Counted from the stretch's first letter, positions 1 through 8,067 are shown. The stretch: 30,119 bases of DNA from Parcubacteria group bacterium Athens0416_74 (GCA_007375785.1 VMEY01000002.1:1-30119), one strand, 5' to 3'. Made by a program: numbers and translations. Notes: generated from the sequence alone by a model not told the origin.

Positions 1-2
1 GT

Positions 3-704
3 GTCTACATCGACAACAAGCTTGGCACCGCGAGACCGCCGGGATTTCCTTTCAACCTCAACAGTGCAGTCGATGCTCTTCTCAAAAAGGAGTTCGATGT
101 TCACCGCGTCAACGGTACGTCACACCCGCTCATGAAGGCGTATAAACTCGACGCGGTGCCGTATAGAAACTCGGCAATCGATATATGGCGTGAGAATTTT
201 AAAGGAGTCGAGCACAAGCACGCACCGACCGGCTTTACGGTATCGGGCGCGGTGGACGATGTGTGGGAGCGTCCCAATGGGGAGCTCATCGTCGTCGACT
301 ACAAATCGACAAGTAAGGACGACCAGATTACCGCCTTAGACCAGGATTGGCACATAGGCTACAAGCGACAGATGGAGATATACCAATGGCTCTTGCGCCA
401 AAACGGATTCACCGTCAGTGATACGGGATACTTTGTGTACGCGAATGCTTCAAAAGACAAGGAAGCGTTTGACGCAAAGCTTGAATTTGAGGTGACGCTC
501 GTGCCGTATACAGGGGATGCGTCGTGGGTGGATGGTGCGCTCCTCAATATCAAATCGTGTCTCGAAAGCGATGCTCTGCCGGAGCCTGACGCGGAATGTG
601 ATTATTGTCGATATCGCGAAGCGGTCGGCAAGAAGATGCTCGCCTTTGCGCCGAAGAAGAAATCTGCACCGCCTGCGCCGGAATCGGGGACACTCGGACT
701 ATGA
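3..704 (+). CDS. PD-(D/E)XK nuclease superfamily protein (5' end outside window)
   Basis: The reading frame is open from the left edge of the window, so the start lies upstream and only the C-terminal part is visible. It carries the RecB-like nuclease signature: an acidic residue in GAVDDVW, then VVDYKST (the D-x-K part of the metal-binding core) about ten residues later, and QMEIYQWLL, matching the QxxxY motif of RecB/AddB-type nucleases. A CDYC pair near the end resembles the Fe-S cysteine cluster of that group, but only two cysteines are seen. Stand-alone proteins of this kind are common in Parcubacteria; a DNA repair or processing role is inferred. The stop overlaps the next start (ATGA, 701-704), so the two genes are probably translationally coupled. 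Confidence 0.8.
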   Translation, partial: VYIDNKLGTARPPGFPFNLNSAVDALLKKEFDVHRVNGTSHPLMKAYKLDAVPYRNSAIDIWRENFKGVEHKHAPTGFTVSGAVDDVWERPNGELIVVDYKSTSKDDQITALDQDWHIGYKRQMEIYQWLLRQNGFTVSDTGYFVYANASKDKEAFDAKLEFEVTLVPYTGDASWVDGALLNIKSCLESDALPEPDAECDYCRYREAVGKKMLAFAPKKKSAPPAPESGTLGL

Positions 705-955
705 AGACATTTGCTGACAAGGTACGAGATATCGTACGGAGAATTCCGAAGGGCGAGACGATGACATATAAAGAAGTGGCGAAGAAAGCCGGCAACGAGA
801 GAGCGGCGAGGGCAGTCGGCGCAATAATGCGCACGAATTTTGACGAATCTATCCCGTGTCATCGCGTCGTCGCGTCAGACGGTACGATGCGCGGCTACAA
901 CAGAGGTGGTGTCGATCGCAAAAGACAGATACTCACTGCAGAGGGAGCGCTGTGA
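701..955 (+). CDS. Single-domain O6-alkylguanine-DNA alkyltransferase-like protein
   Basis: This 84-residue protein corresponds to the C-terminal DNA-binding/active-site domain of methylated-DNA-protein cysteine methyltransferase. It contains the helix-turn-helix region (MTYKEVAKKAG, then RAARAVGAIM) and the PCHRVV active-site motif with the alkyl-accepting cysteine, followed by GYNRGGVDRK. The N-terminal ribonuclease-H-like domain of Ada/Ogt is absent. Alkyltransferase-like (ATL) proteins usually have Trp in place of this Cys; here Cys is kept, so direct repair is still possible. The ATG at 701 is chosen because the homology begins there and it overlaps the upstream nuclease stop by 4 bp. 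A joint role in DNA repair is likely. Confidence 0.85.
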   Translation: MKTFADKVRDIVRRIPKGETMTYKEVAKKAGNERAARAVGAIMRTNFDESIPCHRVVASDGTMRGYNRGGVDRKRQILTAEGAL

Positions 956-959
956 GCGA

Positions 960-2126
960 CTATATCTTCAGGAGAGCCTCAAGGTCTTTGCGGTTCGCGT
1001 GCGGGCCGATTACGGCAGCGTTGAGGAGGTGACTCTTGAAGATGTCGACGGCTACACGCTGCACATCAGCGGCACTCACGGCATCGATGGCCTTGAGACG
1101 CTCAGCCAGTGGGCGTATGCGCTGTGTTGTGAGCAGTGATGAGGCGGCATCTTGCGCTATCTCATCGCTCGTTTCGAGAGAAAGTGTCAAGGTGCCCCTG
1201 AGATATACCTTCACCTTAGCGAGATACCCCGTATCGGGATACTTCTCGACCCATGCATGCACGGAATACGCGAGCCCGCGCTTTTCGCGGACTTCCGTAA
1301 AAAGCCGACTCGACATGCCTCCTCCGAGCGCGGTCGCGAGGACCGCGAGCACGTACTCATCTTTGTGCTGATACGGGTATGCCGGCACGCCGAGCATAAG
1401 CTGCGTCTGGTCGGTCTTCTTCTCTTTTATTGCGGCACGCGCGGAGTCCTGCTCTGATGAAAATGTAATGCAATCAGGCGGGTTACCCACGTCGAGTTTC
1501 CCGAAAATCTTGTGCAGTTTCGCGAGCGTCTTCTTCTCGTCAAAGTCACCGGCGATAGAGACTATCGTGTTGAGCGGTGTGTAGTTTCGCTTGTGGTACG
1601 CAATAAACTCCTCTCGTGTAAACCGGCGTATGTTTGCTTTCGGGCCCAAAATCGTTCGGCCGAGTGGGTGCTCTGCACCAAAAAGCAATTCCTCAAATAC
1701 ATTGTCGACGGTCCGCATCGGCATATCCTCATACATATCGATTTCCTGGATGATTGCGCCGCGCTCTTTGGTGATTTCGCGCGAGGGAAGCGAGGAGTTC
1801 AAAAATATATCCGTTATGACATCGAGCGCCGAATCGATATATTCGGCGCCAACTTTCGCATAGTACGCAGTGCGGTCTTTCGACGTATACGCGTTGTAGA
1901 TAGCACCGACACCATCGAGCTCCTCGCTGATCGCTTTTGCGGACGGGCGCTTCTTCGTGCCCTTAAAAAACATGTGCTCGAGAAAGTGTGCCAACCCGTT
2001 CTCCTTCGCGCTCTCGTAGCGAGAACCTGTGCCGGTCATCACGACGACAGTCGCCGTCTTGTTGCCGGGCACATTGGTAAGCACGATGCGGAGTCCGTTC
2101 TTGAGCGTGTGTATGTGGCTTTGCAT
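960..2126 (-). CDS. M16 family zinc metallopeptidase (processing-protease-like)
   Basis: A 388-residue insulinase/processing-peptidase family protein. The inverted zinc motif HFLEH lies at residues 47-51, with the third ligand probably Glu128 in IIQEID, and the C-terminal half has the family's REKRGLAYSV segment. Both M16 halves are present and the length is close to that of single-chain bacterial M16B peptidases. The start is placed at the ATG at 2126, where homology begins (MQSHIHTLKNGLRI); a TTG at 2192 would add 22 unconvincing residues. It is the only minus-strand gene here, divergent from alaS and convergent with the alkyltransferase gene, with only four bases between their stop codons. 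Substrate unknown; a cytoplasmic or envelope protein-processing role is the family's usual assignment. Confidence 0.9.
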   Translation of the reverse strand: MQSHIHTLKNGLRIVLTNVPGNKTATVVVMTGTGSRYESAKENGLAHFLEHMFFKGTKKRPSAKAISEELDGVGAIYNAYTSKDRTAYYAKVGAEYIDSALDVITDIFLNSSLPSREITKERGAIIQEIDMYEDMPMRTVDNVFEELLFGAEHPLGRTILGPKANIRRFTREEFIAYHKRNYTPLNTIVSIAGDFDEKKTLAKLHKIFGKLDVGNPPDCITFSSEQDSARAAIKEKKTDQTQLMLGVPAYPYQHKDEYVLAVLATALGGGMSSRLFTEVREKRGLAYSVHAWVEKYPDTGYLAKVKVYLRGTLTLSLETSDEIAQDAASSLLTTQRIRPLAERLKAIDAVSAADVQRVAVDIFKSHLLNAAVIGPHANRKDLEALLKI

Positions 2127-2156
2127 GACCTGCGCATAGTATCCTCCGGCGCCTCG

Positions 2157-2185
2157 TTGCGCAAAAGCTCTCGTCGCGCTACTTT
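2157..2185 (+). promoter_or_regulatory. Predicted alaS promoter (leaderless type)
   Basis: TTGCGC (2157-2162), 17-bp spacer, TACTTT (2180-2185), then only 7 nt to the alaS ATG at 2193. Transcription should start at or next to the start codon; no Shine-Dalgarno sequence is present. Confidence 0.5.
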
Positions 2186-2192
2186 GATTCAA

Positions 2193-4112
2193 ATGACAGT
2201 CAACGACATTCGCGAGAAGTACCTGCAGTTCTATAAATCACGTGGGCACACGGTGATTCCATCCGCGTCACTCGTACCGCAGAACGACCCTACCACGCTC
2301 TTTACAGGGTCCGGCATGCAGCCGCTCGTGCCGTATCTCCTTGGGGAACCTCACCCCAAAGGGGTACGATTGGTAAACAGTCAAAAATGTTTTCGCGCTG
2401 AAGATATCGATGAGGTGGGTGACAATCGGCACACAACCTTTTTTGAGATGCTCGGAAACTGGTCGCTTGGTGACTATTTTAAGGAGGAGCAATTACCGTT
2501 TGTCTTTGAATTCCTTACTAAAGATATTGGTATCGACGCGAGTCGTCTCTACGTCACCGCTTTCATCGGCGATGAGGCCAACAATGTGCCGCGTGATACG
2601 GAATCCGCTGAGATATGGCAGCGCCTCTTCAGCGAGCGCGGTATTGATGCCGAGATTCGAGACGTCGGAAGTGAAGCCGATGGGTACCGACTTGGTATGC
2701 GAGGCGGACGAATCTTTTACTACAACGCAAAAAAGAATTGGTGGAGCCGAGCAGGCGTGCCTGAGAACATGCCGGCAGGTGAGCCCGGCGGACCGGACAG
2801 TGAAGTGTTCTATGATTTCGGCACCCCGCACGATGCGAAATATGGTCCTGAATGTCACCCCAACTGCGATTGCGGGAGATTCATGGAAATAGGCAATTCC
2901 GTTTTTATGCAGTACATCAAGCAGGCCGACGGCTCGTTTGCTCTCCTTCCCAAGCAGAATGTCGACTTTGGCGGCGGACTTGAGCGCATCGCCGCCGCGG
3001 AAAGAGGGGATTCGGATGTGTTCAAGACTGATGTCTTTTGGGATGTCATCGAACTGCTAGAGAAATTCTCAGGAAAGGAATACGCAGACAGTCGCTACAA
3101 GCGCTCGTTTCGCATTGTCGCAGACCACATGCGCGCTGCGGTATTTATGCTTGCCGACGGCGTACGCCCATCGAACACGGAGCGTGGGTACGTGCTACGG
3201 CGCTTACTCCGACGCGCGTCGCAACATGTTCAGAAAATCGGGATTGCCGCGGAAAAAACAGAGGACAGCATGCTCGTTCGCGCAGCAATCATTCTTATAG
3301 AGAAGTACAAGCAAGCCTACTCGGAGCTCGAGGGAGAGACGGCGTACCAAGACATTACGTCTGAGATTTGGAAAGAAGAGCTTCAGTTTGCGCGGACGCT
3401 CGAAAGCGGCATGCGTGAATTCGAGAAACTCAGCGACGGTCCCATTACAGCGGAGAGCGCATACATGCTCTTCACTACATACGGCTTTCCGTTTGAAATG
3501 ACACAAGAGCTCGCAATTGAACGAGGCTTGTCAGTTGACAGTGCGGGATTCTACGAGCGGATGAAAACGCACCAAGAACTCTCCCGCGCGGGAGCTGAAC
3601 AAAAGTTCAAAGGAGGTCTCGCGGATCACTCCGAAAAAACGACGCGACTCCACACGGCGCATCATCTCCTCCTCAAGGCCTTGCAGATTGTACTTGGTCC
3701 GCATGTAAAGCAGCGCGGTTCCAACATCACTTCGGAGAGACTTCGTATAGATTTTTCGCACGGCGAGAAGATGACAAAGGAGCAGATCGCGGATGTGGAG
3801 CGTATCGTGAATGAGCGCATCCAAGACGCCCTGCCCGTTGTGCGCTCCACGCTTCCGAAGGAAGAGGCAGAGATGCTCGGTGCAGAACATGAATTCGGAG
3901 CCAAGTACCCGGACATGGTCTCCGTATATTCAGTGGGACCAATCGCGGCGTCGCAAGAAAATCCGCTATTCACTGATGCATATTCAATCGAATTTTGCGG
4001 TGGTCCTCATGTGAGCAACACAAAGGAAATTGGCACCGACGGAGTATTCAAGATTCAGAAAGAAGAGGCGGTCGCTTCCGGTATTCGTCGAATAAAAGCG
4101 GTTATCGCCTAG
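2193..4112 (+). CDS. alaS: Alanyl-tRNA synthetase, short form lacking the C-terminal domain
   Basis: Charges tRNA-Ala. The 639-residue protein has the class II catalytic core (FRAEDIDEVG at 68-77, HTTFFEMLGNW at 80-90, FGGGLERI) followed by the editing domain with its two zinc/active-site motifs, HTAHH at 487-491 and CGGPH at 602-606. It ends about 33 residues after the second motif, so the oligomerisation/C-Ala domain of the usual ~870-residue bacterial enzyme is missing. The frame is open far upstream, but homology starts at the ATG at 2193 (MTVNDIREKYLQFY), and the upstream part only mirrors the opposing peptidase gene. Editing residues are intact, so proofreading of Ser/Gly-tRNA-Ala should still work. 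Confidence 0.96.
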   Translation: MTVNDIREKYLQFYKSRGHTVIPSASLVPQNDPTTLFTGSGMQPLVPYLLGEPHPKGVRLVNSQKCFRAEDIDEVGDNRHTTFFEMLGNWSLGDYFKEEQLPFVFEFLTKDIGIDASRLYVTAFIGDEANNVPRDTESAEIWQRLFSERGIDAEIRDVGSEADGYRLGMRGGRIFYYNAKKNWWSRAGVPENMPAGEPGGPDSEVFYDFGTPHDAKYGPECHPNCDCGRFMEIGNSVFMQYIKQADGSFALLPKQNVDFGGGLERIAAAERGDSDVFKTDVFWDVIELLEKFSGKEYADSRYKRSFRIVADHMRAAVFMLADGVRPSNTERGYVLRRLLRRASQHVQKIGIAAEKTEDSMLVRAAIILIEKYKQAYSELEGETAYQDITSEIWKEELQFARTLESGMREFEKLSDGPITAESAYMLFTTYGFPFEMTQELAIERGLSVDSAGFYERMKTHQELSRAGAEQKFKGGLADHSEKTTRLHTAHHLLLKALQIVLGPHVKQRGSNITSERLRIDFSHGEKMTKEQIADVERIVNERIQDALPVVRSTLPKEEAEMLGAEHEFGAKYPDMVSVYSVGPIAASQENPLFTDAYSIEFCGGPHVSNTKEIGTDGVFKIQKEEAVASGIRRIKAVIA

Positions 4113-4150
4113 CGTTTTGCACACGAGCGATTTTTTCACTCGCTCATCGC

Positions 4151-4283
4151 GGTATACCCCATGAGATATTCAGTAATAGACACTTGCAGAACTCTAGTGC
4201 GCCTATCTCACGGGGTATACCCCATGAGATATTCAGTAATAGACACTTGCAGAACTCTAGTGCGCCTATCTCACGGGGTATAC
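4151..4283 (+). repeat. Two tandem 63-bp inverted-repeat elements
   Basis: Two identical 63-bp units, 4155-4217 and 4218-4280, abut exactly. Each unit is a left arm TACCCCATGAGATA, 35 bp of inner sequence, and a right arm TATCTCACGGGGTA; the arms are complementary except at one position (A opposite C on this strand, G-U on the other). Where the units meet, two arms form a 28-bp near-palindrome (4204-4231). The same arms, with a different 35-bp centre, occur once more at 23447-23509. The right end supplies TATACT just before the start codon of the next gene. Confidence 0.95.
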
Positions 4284-4284
4284 T
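4279..4284 (+). promoter_or_regulatory. Predicted -10 box of the PilM-like gene
   Basis: TATACT, formed partly by the right end of the 63-bp element, 8 nt before the ATG at 4293. No clear -35 hexamer; the conserved right arm sits in the spacer position. No Shine-Dalgarno sequence, so a leaderless transcript is inferred. Confidence 0.45.
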
Positions 4285-4292
4285 GAGCGTGA

Positions 4293-5435
4293 ATGGTCAA
4301 CATAAATATTGGCTTTAATCGTGCGCATTCGATTGCGGTAATCGACGTAGCTCCGGGAGGCGCCACCGTTGCGATATGTTCGAGCACCAAGGATTCAGCG
4401 GCAACGGTACTTTCGATAGCTTCCTCATCGCTATCTCTTGAATCGCGCACCGAACAACAAGCGAAGTCTCAGATTGGGGAGCAAGTGAAAGAGGCAGCTG
4501 CACAGGCGATAAAGTTGTACATGTCTGCGGGACACAGTGCCCCTGTCTCGGAGGCGTACATCGTCGTGCATGCACCCTGGGCTCACACGGCGCTAATCTC
4601 ATCCGAGGAGCACTTCGAGAGCGAGACCTTGGTACAGGGCGCGCTCATAAGCGCACACGCCAAGAAAGCGCTCTCTGACGGCGCACTCCAAGATGCCGGC
4701 GAAGTCCTCGAAGCAAGCGTCATACGGGTCGACTTAAACGGCTACGCCACGCCTGCGCCGGAAGGAAAGCGCGCGCATTGGATTCGAATTACGTCCATTG
4801 TGAGCAGTTGCGATCCGGCTGTGAAAGCGACCACAAAAGCCGCGGTAGAGCAAAATTTTCCCGTCGCTCGCATAACCTGGCGCTCCGGTATCCGCGCACT
4901 GATGACGCTCGCACGAGAATCACACCTCGATACGTCATTTCTCGTTATCGATATGGGCGTCGAAGATACGCATATCGTATCTTTTAGAGACGGGGAGATG
5001 AATCAACTCATCGTTCCTGAAGGTACGCGTACAATCCTCTCTCGCATTGCTGCCGGACGTCCGGCGGACGAGGTGGTGGGGTATCTTCGGATGCTTTCGC
5101 GAGACGCCTGTTCGACAGACGCATGTGACGCTCTTCGCCAGGCGGTTGCGACCACGGAGCCCGAGCTGGTGCGAGTATTCGGTGAGGCTATCGGCAAGAT
5201 TGCGTCAAAGAATCGCGTGCCCAACGGCGTCCTGCTTCTTACACACCCGGATTTGGAGTCGTGGTTTGCGGGATTTCTCGCACGTATCGACTTCGCGCAA
5301 TTTACCGAGACGTCGCTCCCGCTGTCCGTGCACACGGCTCAGTCGCTCGATATATCCAACTGGGTAGCAGGTGCGAAGACTTCAGACGCTTCCACCGTTG
5401 CGATAGCACTTGTCAACATTGAGAGTCGTGTATGA
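4293..5435 (+). CDS. PilM/FtsA-like actin-fold protein
   Basis: A 380-residue protein not firmly assigned to a named family, but with signs of the actin-like ATPase fold: an N-terminal strand-loop NIGFNRAHSIAVIDV resembling phosphate loop 1, and FLVIDMGVEDTHIVSF (D220) resembling the DxGxxxT phosphate loop 2 of PilM/FtsA, followed by a glycine/alanine-rich C-terminal half. It has no membrane segment. The next gene encodes a single-pass membrane protein with a baseplate-J-like region; such pairs occur in Parcubacteria. By analogy with PilM-PilN, the cytoplasmic ATPase may dock on the membrane partner, but that is inference and the function is unknown. It starts 10 bp after the repeat element. 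Confidence 0.65.
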   Translation: MVNINIGFNRAHSIAVIDVAPGGATVAICSSTKDSAATVLSIASSSLSLESRTEQQAKSQIGEQVKEAAAQAIKLYMSAGHSAPVSEAYIVVHAPWAHTALISSEEHFESETLVQGALISAHAKKALSDGALQDAGEVLEASVIRVDLNGYATPAPEGKRAHWIRITSIVSSCDPAVKATTKAAVEQNFPVARITWRSGIRALMTLARESHLDTSFLVIDMGVEDTHIVSFRDGEMNQLIVPEGTRTILSRIAAGRPADEVVGYLRMLSRDACSTDACDALRQAVATTEPELVRVFGEAIGKIASKNRVPNGVLLLTHPDLESWFAGFLARIDFAQFTETSLPLSVHTAQSLDISNWVAGAKTSDASTVAIALVNIESRV

Positions 5436-5457
5436 AATCGTTGCGTACCTCCAGTGA

Positions 5458-5463
5458 TATAAT
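5458..5463 (+). promoter_or_regulatory. Predicted -10 box of the baseplate-J-like gene
   Basis: A perfect TATAAT, 8 nt before the ATG at 5472, just after the stop of the PilM-like gene. No convincing -35. A leaderless transcript is inferred. Confidence 0.5.
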
Positions 5464-5471
5464 TCATCCTC

Positions 5472-6848
5472 ATGGCTAAAGACTATTTTCAAGACATCGT
5501 GCCGCCGGAGGAGAGTCATCACTCGGCACCGGCGCGCCCGATAGATGACTCCTCGACGGATGAAGTAACTCAAATACCGATTAACAGCACTCGGCCGGAT
5601 GGTGGGGCCCGTTCTATTCGCGATATCGCGCCACCGCAAAGACCTCGACCTCGCACGTTTGATGATGCGCGAGAGAATCCTACAAATTTGGGACCGACTC
5701 CGCGCGGACGTTCGTCCGGCAGATACGTGATGTGGGGCATCGCGGCGATATGCGTGCTCTTGCTTGCCGCGTTGATATTTGTCTCGATGAGACCGACGAG
5801 GGTCACTGTACAGCCGAGGACGCACGCACTGACATTTACTGATGAGACGTTTTCCGCAAACCCCGAGGGTTCTGGACTCGGTACGATGGAATATTCCGTG
5901 CAGTCTGTGGAGCTTGAGGATTCAGAAGTGGTTCCAAGCGAGGGAATGGTCTACGGCGAAGACAAAGCGACGGGGAATATTACGATATATAACAATTTCC
6001 AGACGACGCCATTGAAGCTCGTAAAAAATACGCGCTTCGCCAGCGCATCGGGACATGTGTTTCGAGCGCCGGCAGACATCGTGGTGCCCGCAAAACAAGG
6101 GAATACTCCCGGCAAGATTGAGATTACAGTCGTAGCGGATCAGCCCGGCGAACAATACAACGTCGCACCCGGAAAATTCACGGTTCCCGGACTCAAGTCA
6201 ACACCGGCCATGTACGCACAAGTGTATGCAGAGTCCACAGAATCTTTCACAGGAGGCTTTGTCGGCGAAAGACCGGGAGTTGCTGCGGGTGCGCTCGAAA
6301 ACGCGATAGCGGCTGTCAGGGCGCGTCTGGAGACCAAGGCTCGGGAGGCCGCGGCGCAAATCGATCCTTCTCTCATCGCATTCCAGGGCCTTACACAGAT
6401 TGAGTACGAGAGCCTGCCAAACACCACAGAGGCAGGGGGAGGTGTGCGCATTCACCAGCGCGCCCGCGTCAAGATCCCGGTATTCAAAGAGGGGGCATTT
6501 GCCGCAGGTGTGGGAGGTAGCGCTGTCACTGTTGTCGACGCGGAAGCAATAGAGCTCATTCCAGGCGAGGGATTTGGCGCACAGCTTGTCGGTACATCCA
6601 CCGTGCTCGGTGCGGGACCCATCCGCTTCTCAATGTCCGGCTCGGCGACGCTCGTATGGAAGATAGATGAGGCAGAGCTGCAAGCGGCGCTCGCAGGCAA
6701 AGACAAGAGTGCATTTGAACCCGTCGTAGCTGGCATACCCTCCATACAAGAGGCCACCGCGCGCATCGAACCGTTCTGGAAAAGTACCTTTCCTGAGGAC
6801 CCTGCTGACATCCAAATAAAGGTCGACGGCCCCGAAATCGCGGAGTAG
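5472..6848 (+). CDS. Membrane-anchored baseplate J/gp47-like protein
   Basis: A 458-residue protein with a charged, proline-rich cytoplasmic N-terminus (residues 1-84), one membrane segment (about 85-105) and a large extracytoplasmic part. The part after the membrane has the pattern of Parcubacterial proteins annotated as baseplate J/gp47-like: GEDKATGNITIYNNF, then TRFASASGHVFRAP and repeated beta-rich segments, plus a helical stretch rich in Ala/Arg/Glu around 280-305. Phage baseplate J is a wedge protein; in CPR genomes this domain is found without other phage genes, and none are seen here. With the PilM-like neighbour it may form an envelope complex. Role unknown. Confidence 0.7.
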   Translation: MAKDYFQDIVPPEESHHSAPARPIDDSSTDEVTQIPINSTRPDGGARSIRDIAPPQRPRPRTFDDARENPTNLGPTPRGRSSGRYVMWGIAAICVLLLAALIFVSMRPTRVTVQPRTHALTFTDETFSANPEGSGLGTMEYSVQSVELEDSEVVPSEGMVYGEDKATGNITIYNNFQTTPLKLVKNTRFASASGHVFRAPADIVVPAKQGNTPGKIEITVVADQPGEQYNVAPGKFTVPGLKSTPAMYAQVYAESTESFTGGFVGERPGVAAGALENAIAAVRARLETKAREAAAQIDPSLIAFQGLTQIEYESLPNTTEAGGGVRIHQRARVKIPVFKEGAFAAGVGGSAVTVVDAEAIELIPGEGFGAQLVGTSTVLGAGPIRFSMSGSATLVWKIDEAELQAALAGKDKSAFEPVVAGIPSIQEATARIEPFWKSTFPEDPADIQIKVDGPEIAE

Positions 6849-6849
6849 C

Positions 6850-6878
6850 TTGACGCGCTCCACAGTTGCTGCTATTCT
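6850..6878 (+). promoter_or_regulatory. Predicted promoter of the infA-rpsI operon
   Basis: TTGACG (6850-6855), 17-bp spacer, TATTCT (6873-6878), the best consensus match in the window. The expected start near 6885 leaves a leader of about 6 nt before the infA ATG at 6892. It overlaps the gap after the baseplate-J-like gene. Confidence 0.65.
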
Positions 6879-6891
6879 AGGCCGCGCAGAT

Positions 6892-7098
6892 ATGGCTGAC
6901 ACAGAGGTCGTAGAAGGAGTCGTCGAGGAGGCGCTCCCAAACACGCTCTTTCGCGTCAATCTGGCATCCGGAGAGCTGGTACTTGCGTACCTTGCGGGAA
7001 AGATGCGACTGCACAGAATTAAGGTACTCGTAGGCGATCGTGTGCAGCTGCAGCTAGATCCTTATGGGGGTCGTGCGCGCATCACTCGGCGCATCTAA
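6892..7098 (+). CDS. infA: Translation initiation factor IF-1
   Basis: A 68-residue S1/OB-fold protein that binds the 30S A site during initiation. The typical features are visible: VVEGVVEEALPNTLFRV, then LVLAYLAGKMRLHRIKVLVGD and a final ARITRRI. Homology begins at the ATG at 6892; a TTG at 6850 in the same frame is part of the promoter. It is the first gene of a nine-gene operon and lacks the usual upstream secY-adk-map neighbours, so the operon has been split from the larger ribosomal cluster in this lineage. Confidence 0.96.
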   Translation: MADTEVVEGVVEEALPNTLFRVNLASGELVLAYLAGKMRLHRIKVLVGDRVQLQLDPYGGRARITRRI

Positions 7099-7109
7099 CT
7101 AAAACACCC

Positions 7110-7223
7110 ATGAAGGTTAAGGCTTCCGTTAAGAAAATCTGCATGCATTGTCGCCACGTCAAACGACGGGGTCGACTTTGGGTCATCTGCTCAAATCCGC
7201 GCCACAAACAGCGTCAGGGCTAA
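7110..7223 (+). CDS. rpmJ: 50S ribosomal protein L36
   Basis: A 37-residue protein translated from the ATG at 7110: MKVKASVKKICMHCRHVKRR and onward to the TAA at 7221. The zinc-ribbon ligands are all present (Cys11, Cys14, Cys27, His32), so this is the zinc-binding form. It lies between infA and rpsM, its standard position in the alpha operon. Confidence 0.96.
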   Translation: MKVKASVKKICMHCRHVKRRGRLWVICSNPRHKQRQG

Positions 7224-7242
7224 TCATTTTCGTACAATCATT

Positions 7243-7623
7243 ATGCGTATTGCAGGAATCACCATACCCGAGGAGAAGCGACTAGATATTGGTCTTACGG
7301 CCGTATACGGTGTCGGACGACCTCGCGCACAAAAGACTCTTGAGACTCTCAAGATTGATGGTGGTAAGAGACCGAAGGACCTTTCGGCGCAGGAAGAGTC
7401 CGCTCTTCGCGATGCGATCGAAAAAAATGTTATCGAAGGCGAATTGCGCCGACAGATTAGCGGCAACATCCGTCGTCTCAAAGACATCAAGGCACATCGC
7501 GGCACCAGACACCTGCGTAAGCTCCCTGCTCGCGGTCAGCGCACAAAGACAAACTCGCGCACAGTCCGTGGCAACGTCAGAAAGACAATGACGAGCGGTC
7601 GCCGTAAGCTAGAGAAGACATAA
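7243..7623 (+). CDS. rpsM: 30S ribosomal protein S13
   Basis: A 126-residue small-subunit head protein. It starts MRIAGITIPEEKRLDIGLT, contains the helix-two-turn-helix and the C-terminal basic tail with RGTRHLRKLPARGQRTKTNS, which contacts tRNA in the P site and the intersubunit bridge. Length and order are normal. No Shine-Dalgarno sequence precedes the ATG. Confidence 0.97.
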   Translation: MRIAGITIPEEKRLDIGLTAVYGVGRPRAQKTLETLKIDGGKRPKDLSAQEESALRDAIEKNVIEGELRRQISGNIRRLKDIKAHRGTRHLRKLPARGQRTKTNSRTVRGNVRKTMTSGRRKLEKT

Positions 7624-7632
7624 TAGATATTT

Positions 7633-8067
7633 ATGGGAAAGAAACGAATCATCCGAAAATCGGGAGGGACTGTTGACGCTGGCTTGAAGTCACGCTCTTT
7701 GGCGCGCACCGCAAAGAAGAACATCACGGCAGGTACGCTTCACGTGCACGCTACGTACAACAACACGAAGGTCCTTCTCGCCGACAAAAACGGCAACGCG
7801 ATTGCATGGTCTTCCTCAGGAAGCATCGGCTTCTCGGGAGCTAAGAAGGGCACACCGTTTGCTGCTGCAAAGGTGGGCGAGCTTGTGGGCGACAAAGCGG
7901 TCATCATCGGAGTAAAGGAAGTCGACGTCGTTATCCGCGGCGTTGGAGCAGGACGCGAGTCCGCGCTGCGCGGTTTTGCAGGGAAAGGCATCGACATCAC
8001 ACGCATCGCAGACGATACACCGGTTCCGCACAACGGTCCGCGACCTCCGAAGCCTCGCCGCGTATAA
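7633..8067 (+). CDS. rpsK: 30S ribosomal protein S11
   Basis: A 144-residue platform protein of the 30S subunit. Diagnostic stretches are HVHATYNNTKVLLAD, WSSSGSIGFSGAKKGTPFAA and the C-terminal DDTPVPHNGPRPPKPRRV. The N-terminal ~25 residues are a basic extension. It follows rpsM by 9 bp and no Shine-Dalgarno sequence is visible. Confidence 0.97.
   Translation: MGKKRIIRKSGGTVDAGLKSRSLARTAKKNITAGTLHVHATYNNTKVLLADKNGNAIAWSSSGSIGFSGAKKGTPFAAAKVGELVGDKAVIIGVKEVDVVIRGVGAGRESALRGFAGKGIDITRIADDTPVPHNGPRPPKPRRV

Noticed and set aside
1512..2192. Long N-terminal extension of AlaRS
   Set aside because: This open stretch is antisense to the M16 peptidase gene and has no synthetase homology; the conserved start is at 2193.
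4125..4145. Terminator after alaS
   Set aside because: The 6-bp stem has its T-run in the loop and not after the stem, so it does not fit a Rho-independent terminator.
4151..4283. CRISPR array (28-bp palindromic repeat with 35-bp spacers)
   Set aside because: The two inner sequences are identical, only one full 28-bp junction exists, and no cas genes are nearby.
5382..5825. Minus-strand Arg/Ser-rich reading frame
   Set aside because: It is antisense to the start of the baseplate-J-like gene, low-complexity in composition, and lacks any recognisable motif.
5472..6848. Prophage remnant
   Set aside because: Only a baseplate-J-like domain is present, fused to a membrane anchor, with no other phage genes, integrase or attachment sites.
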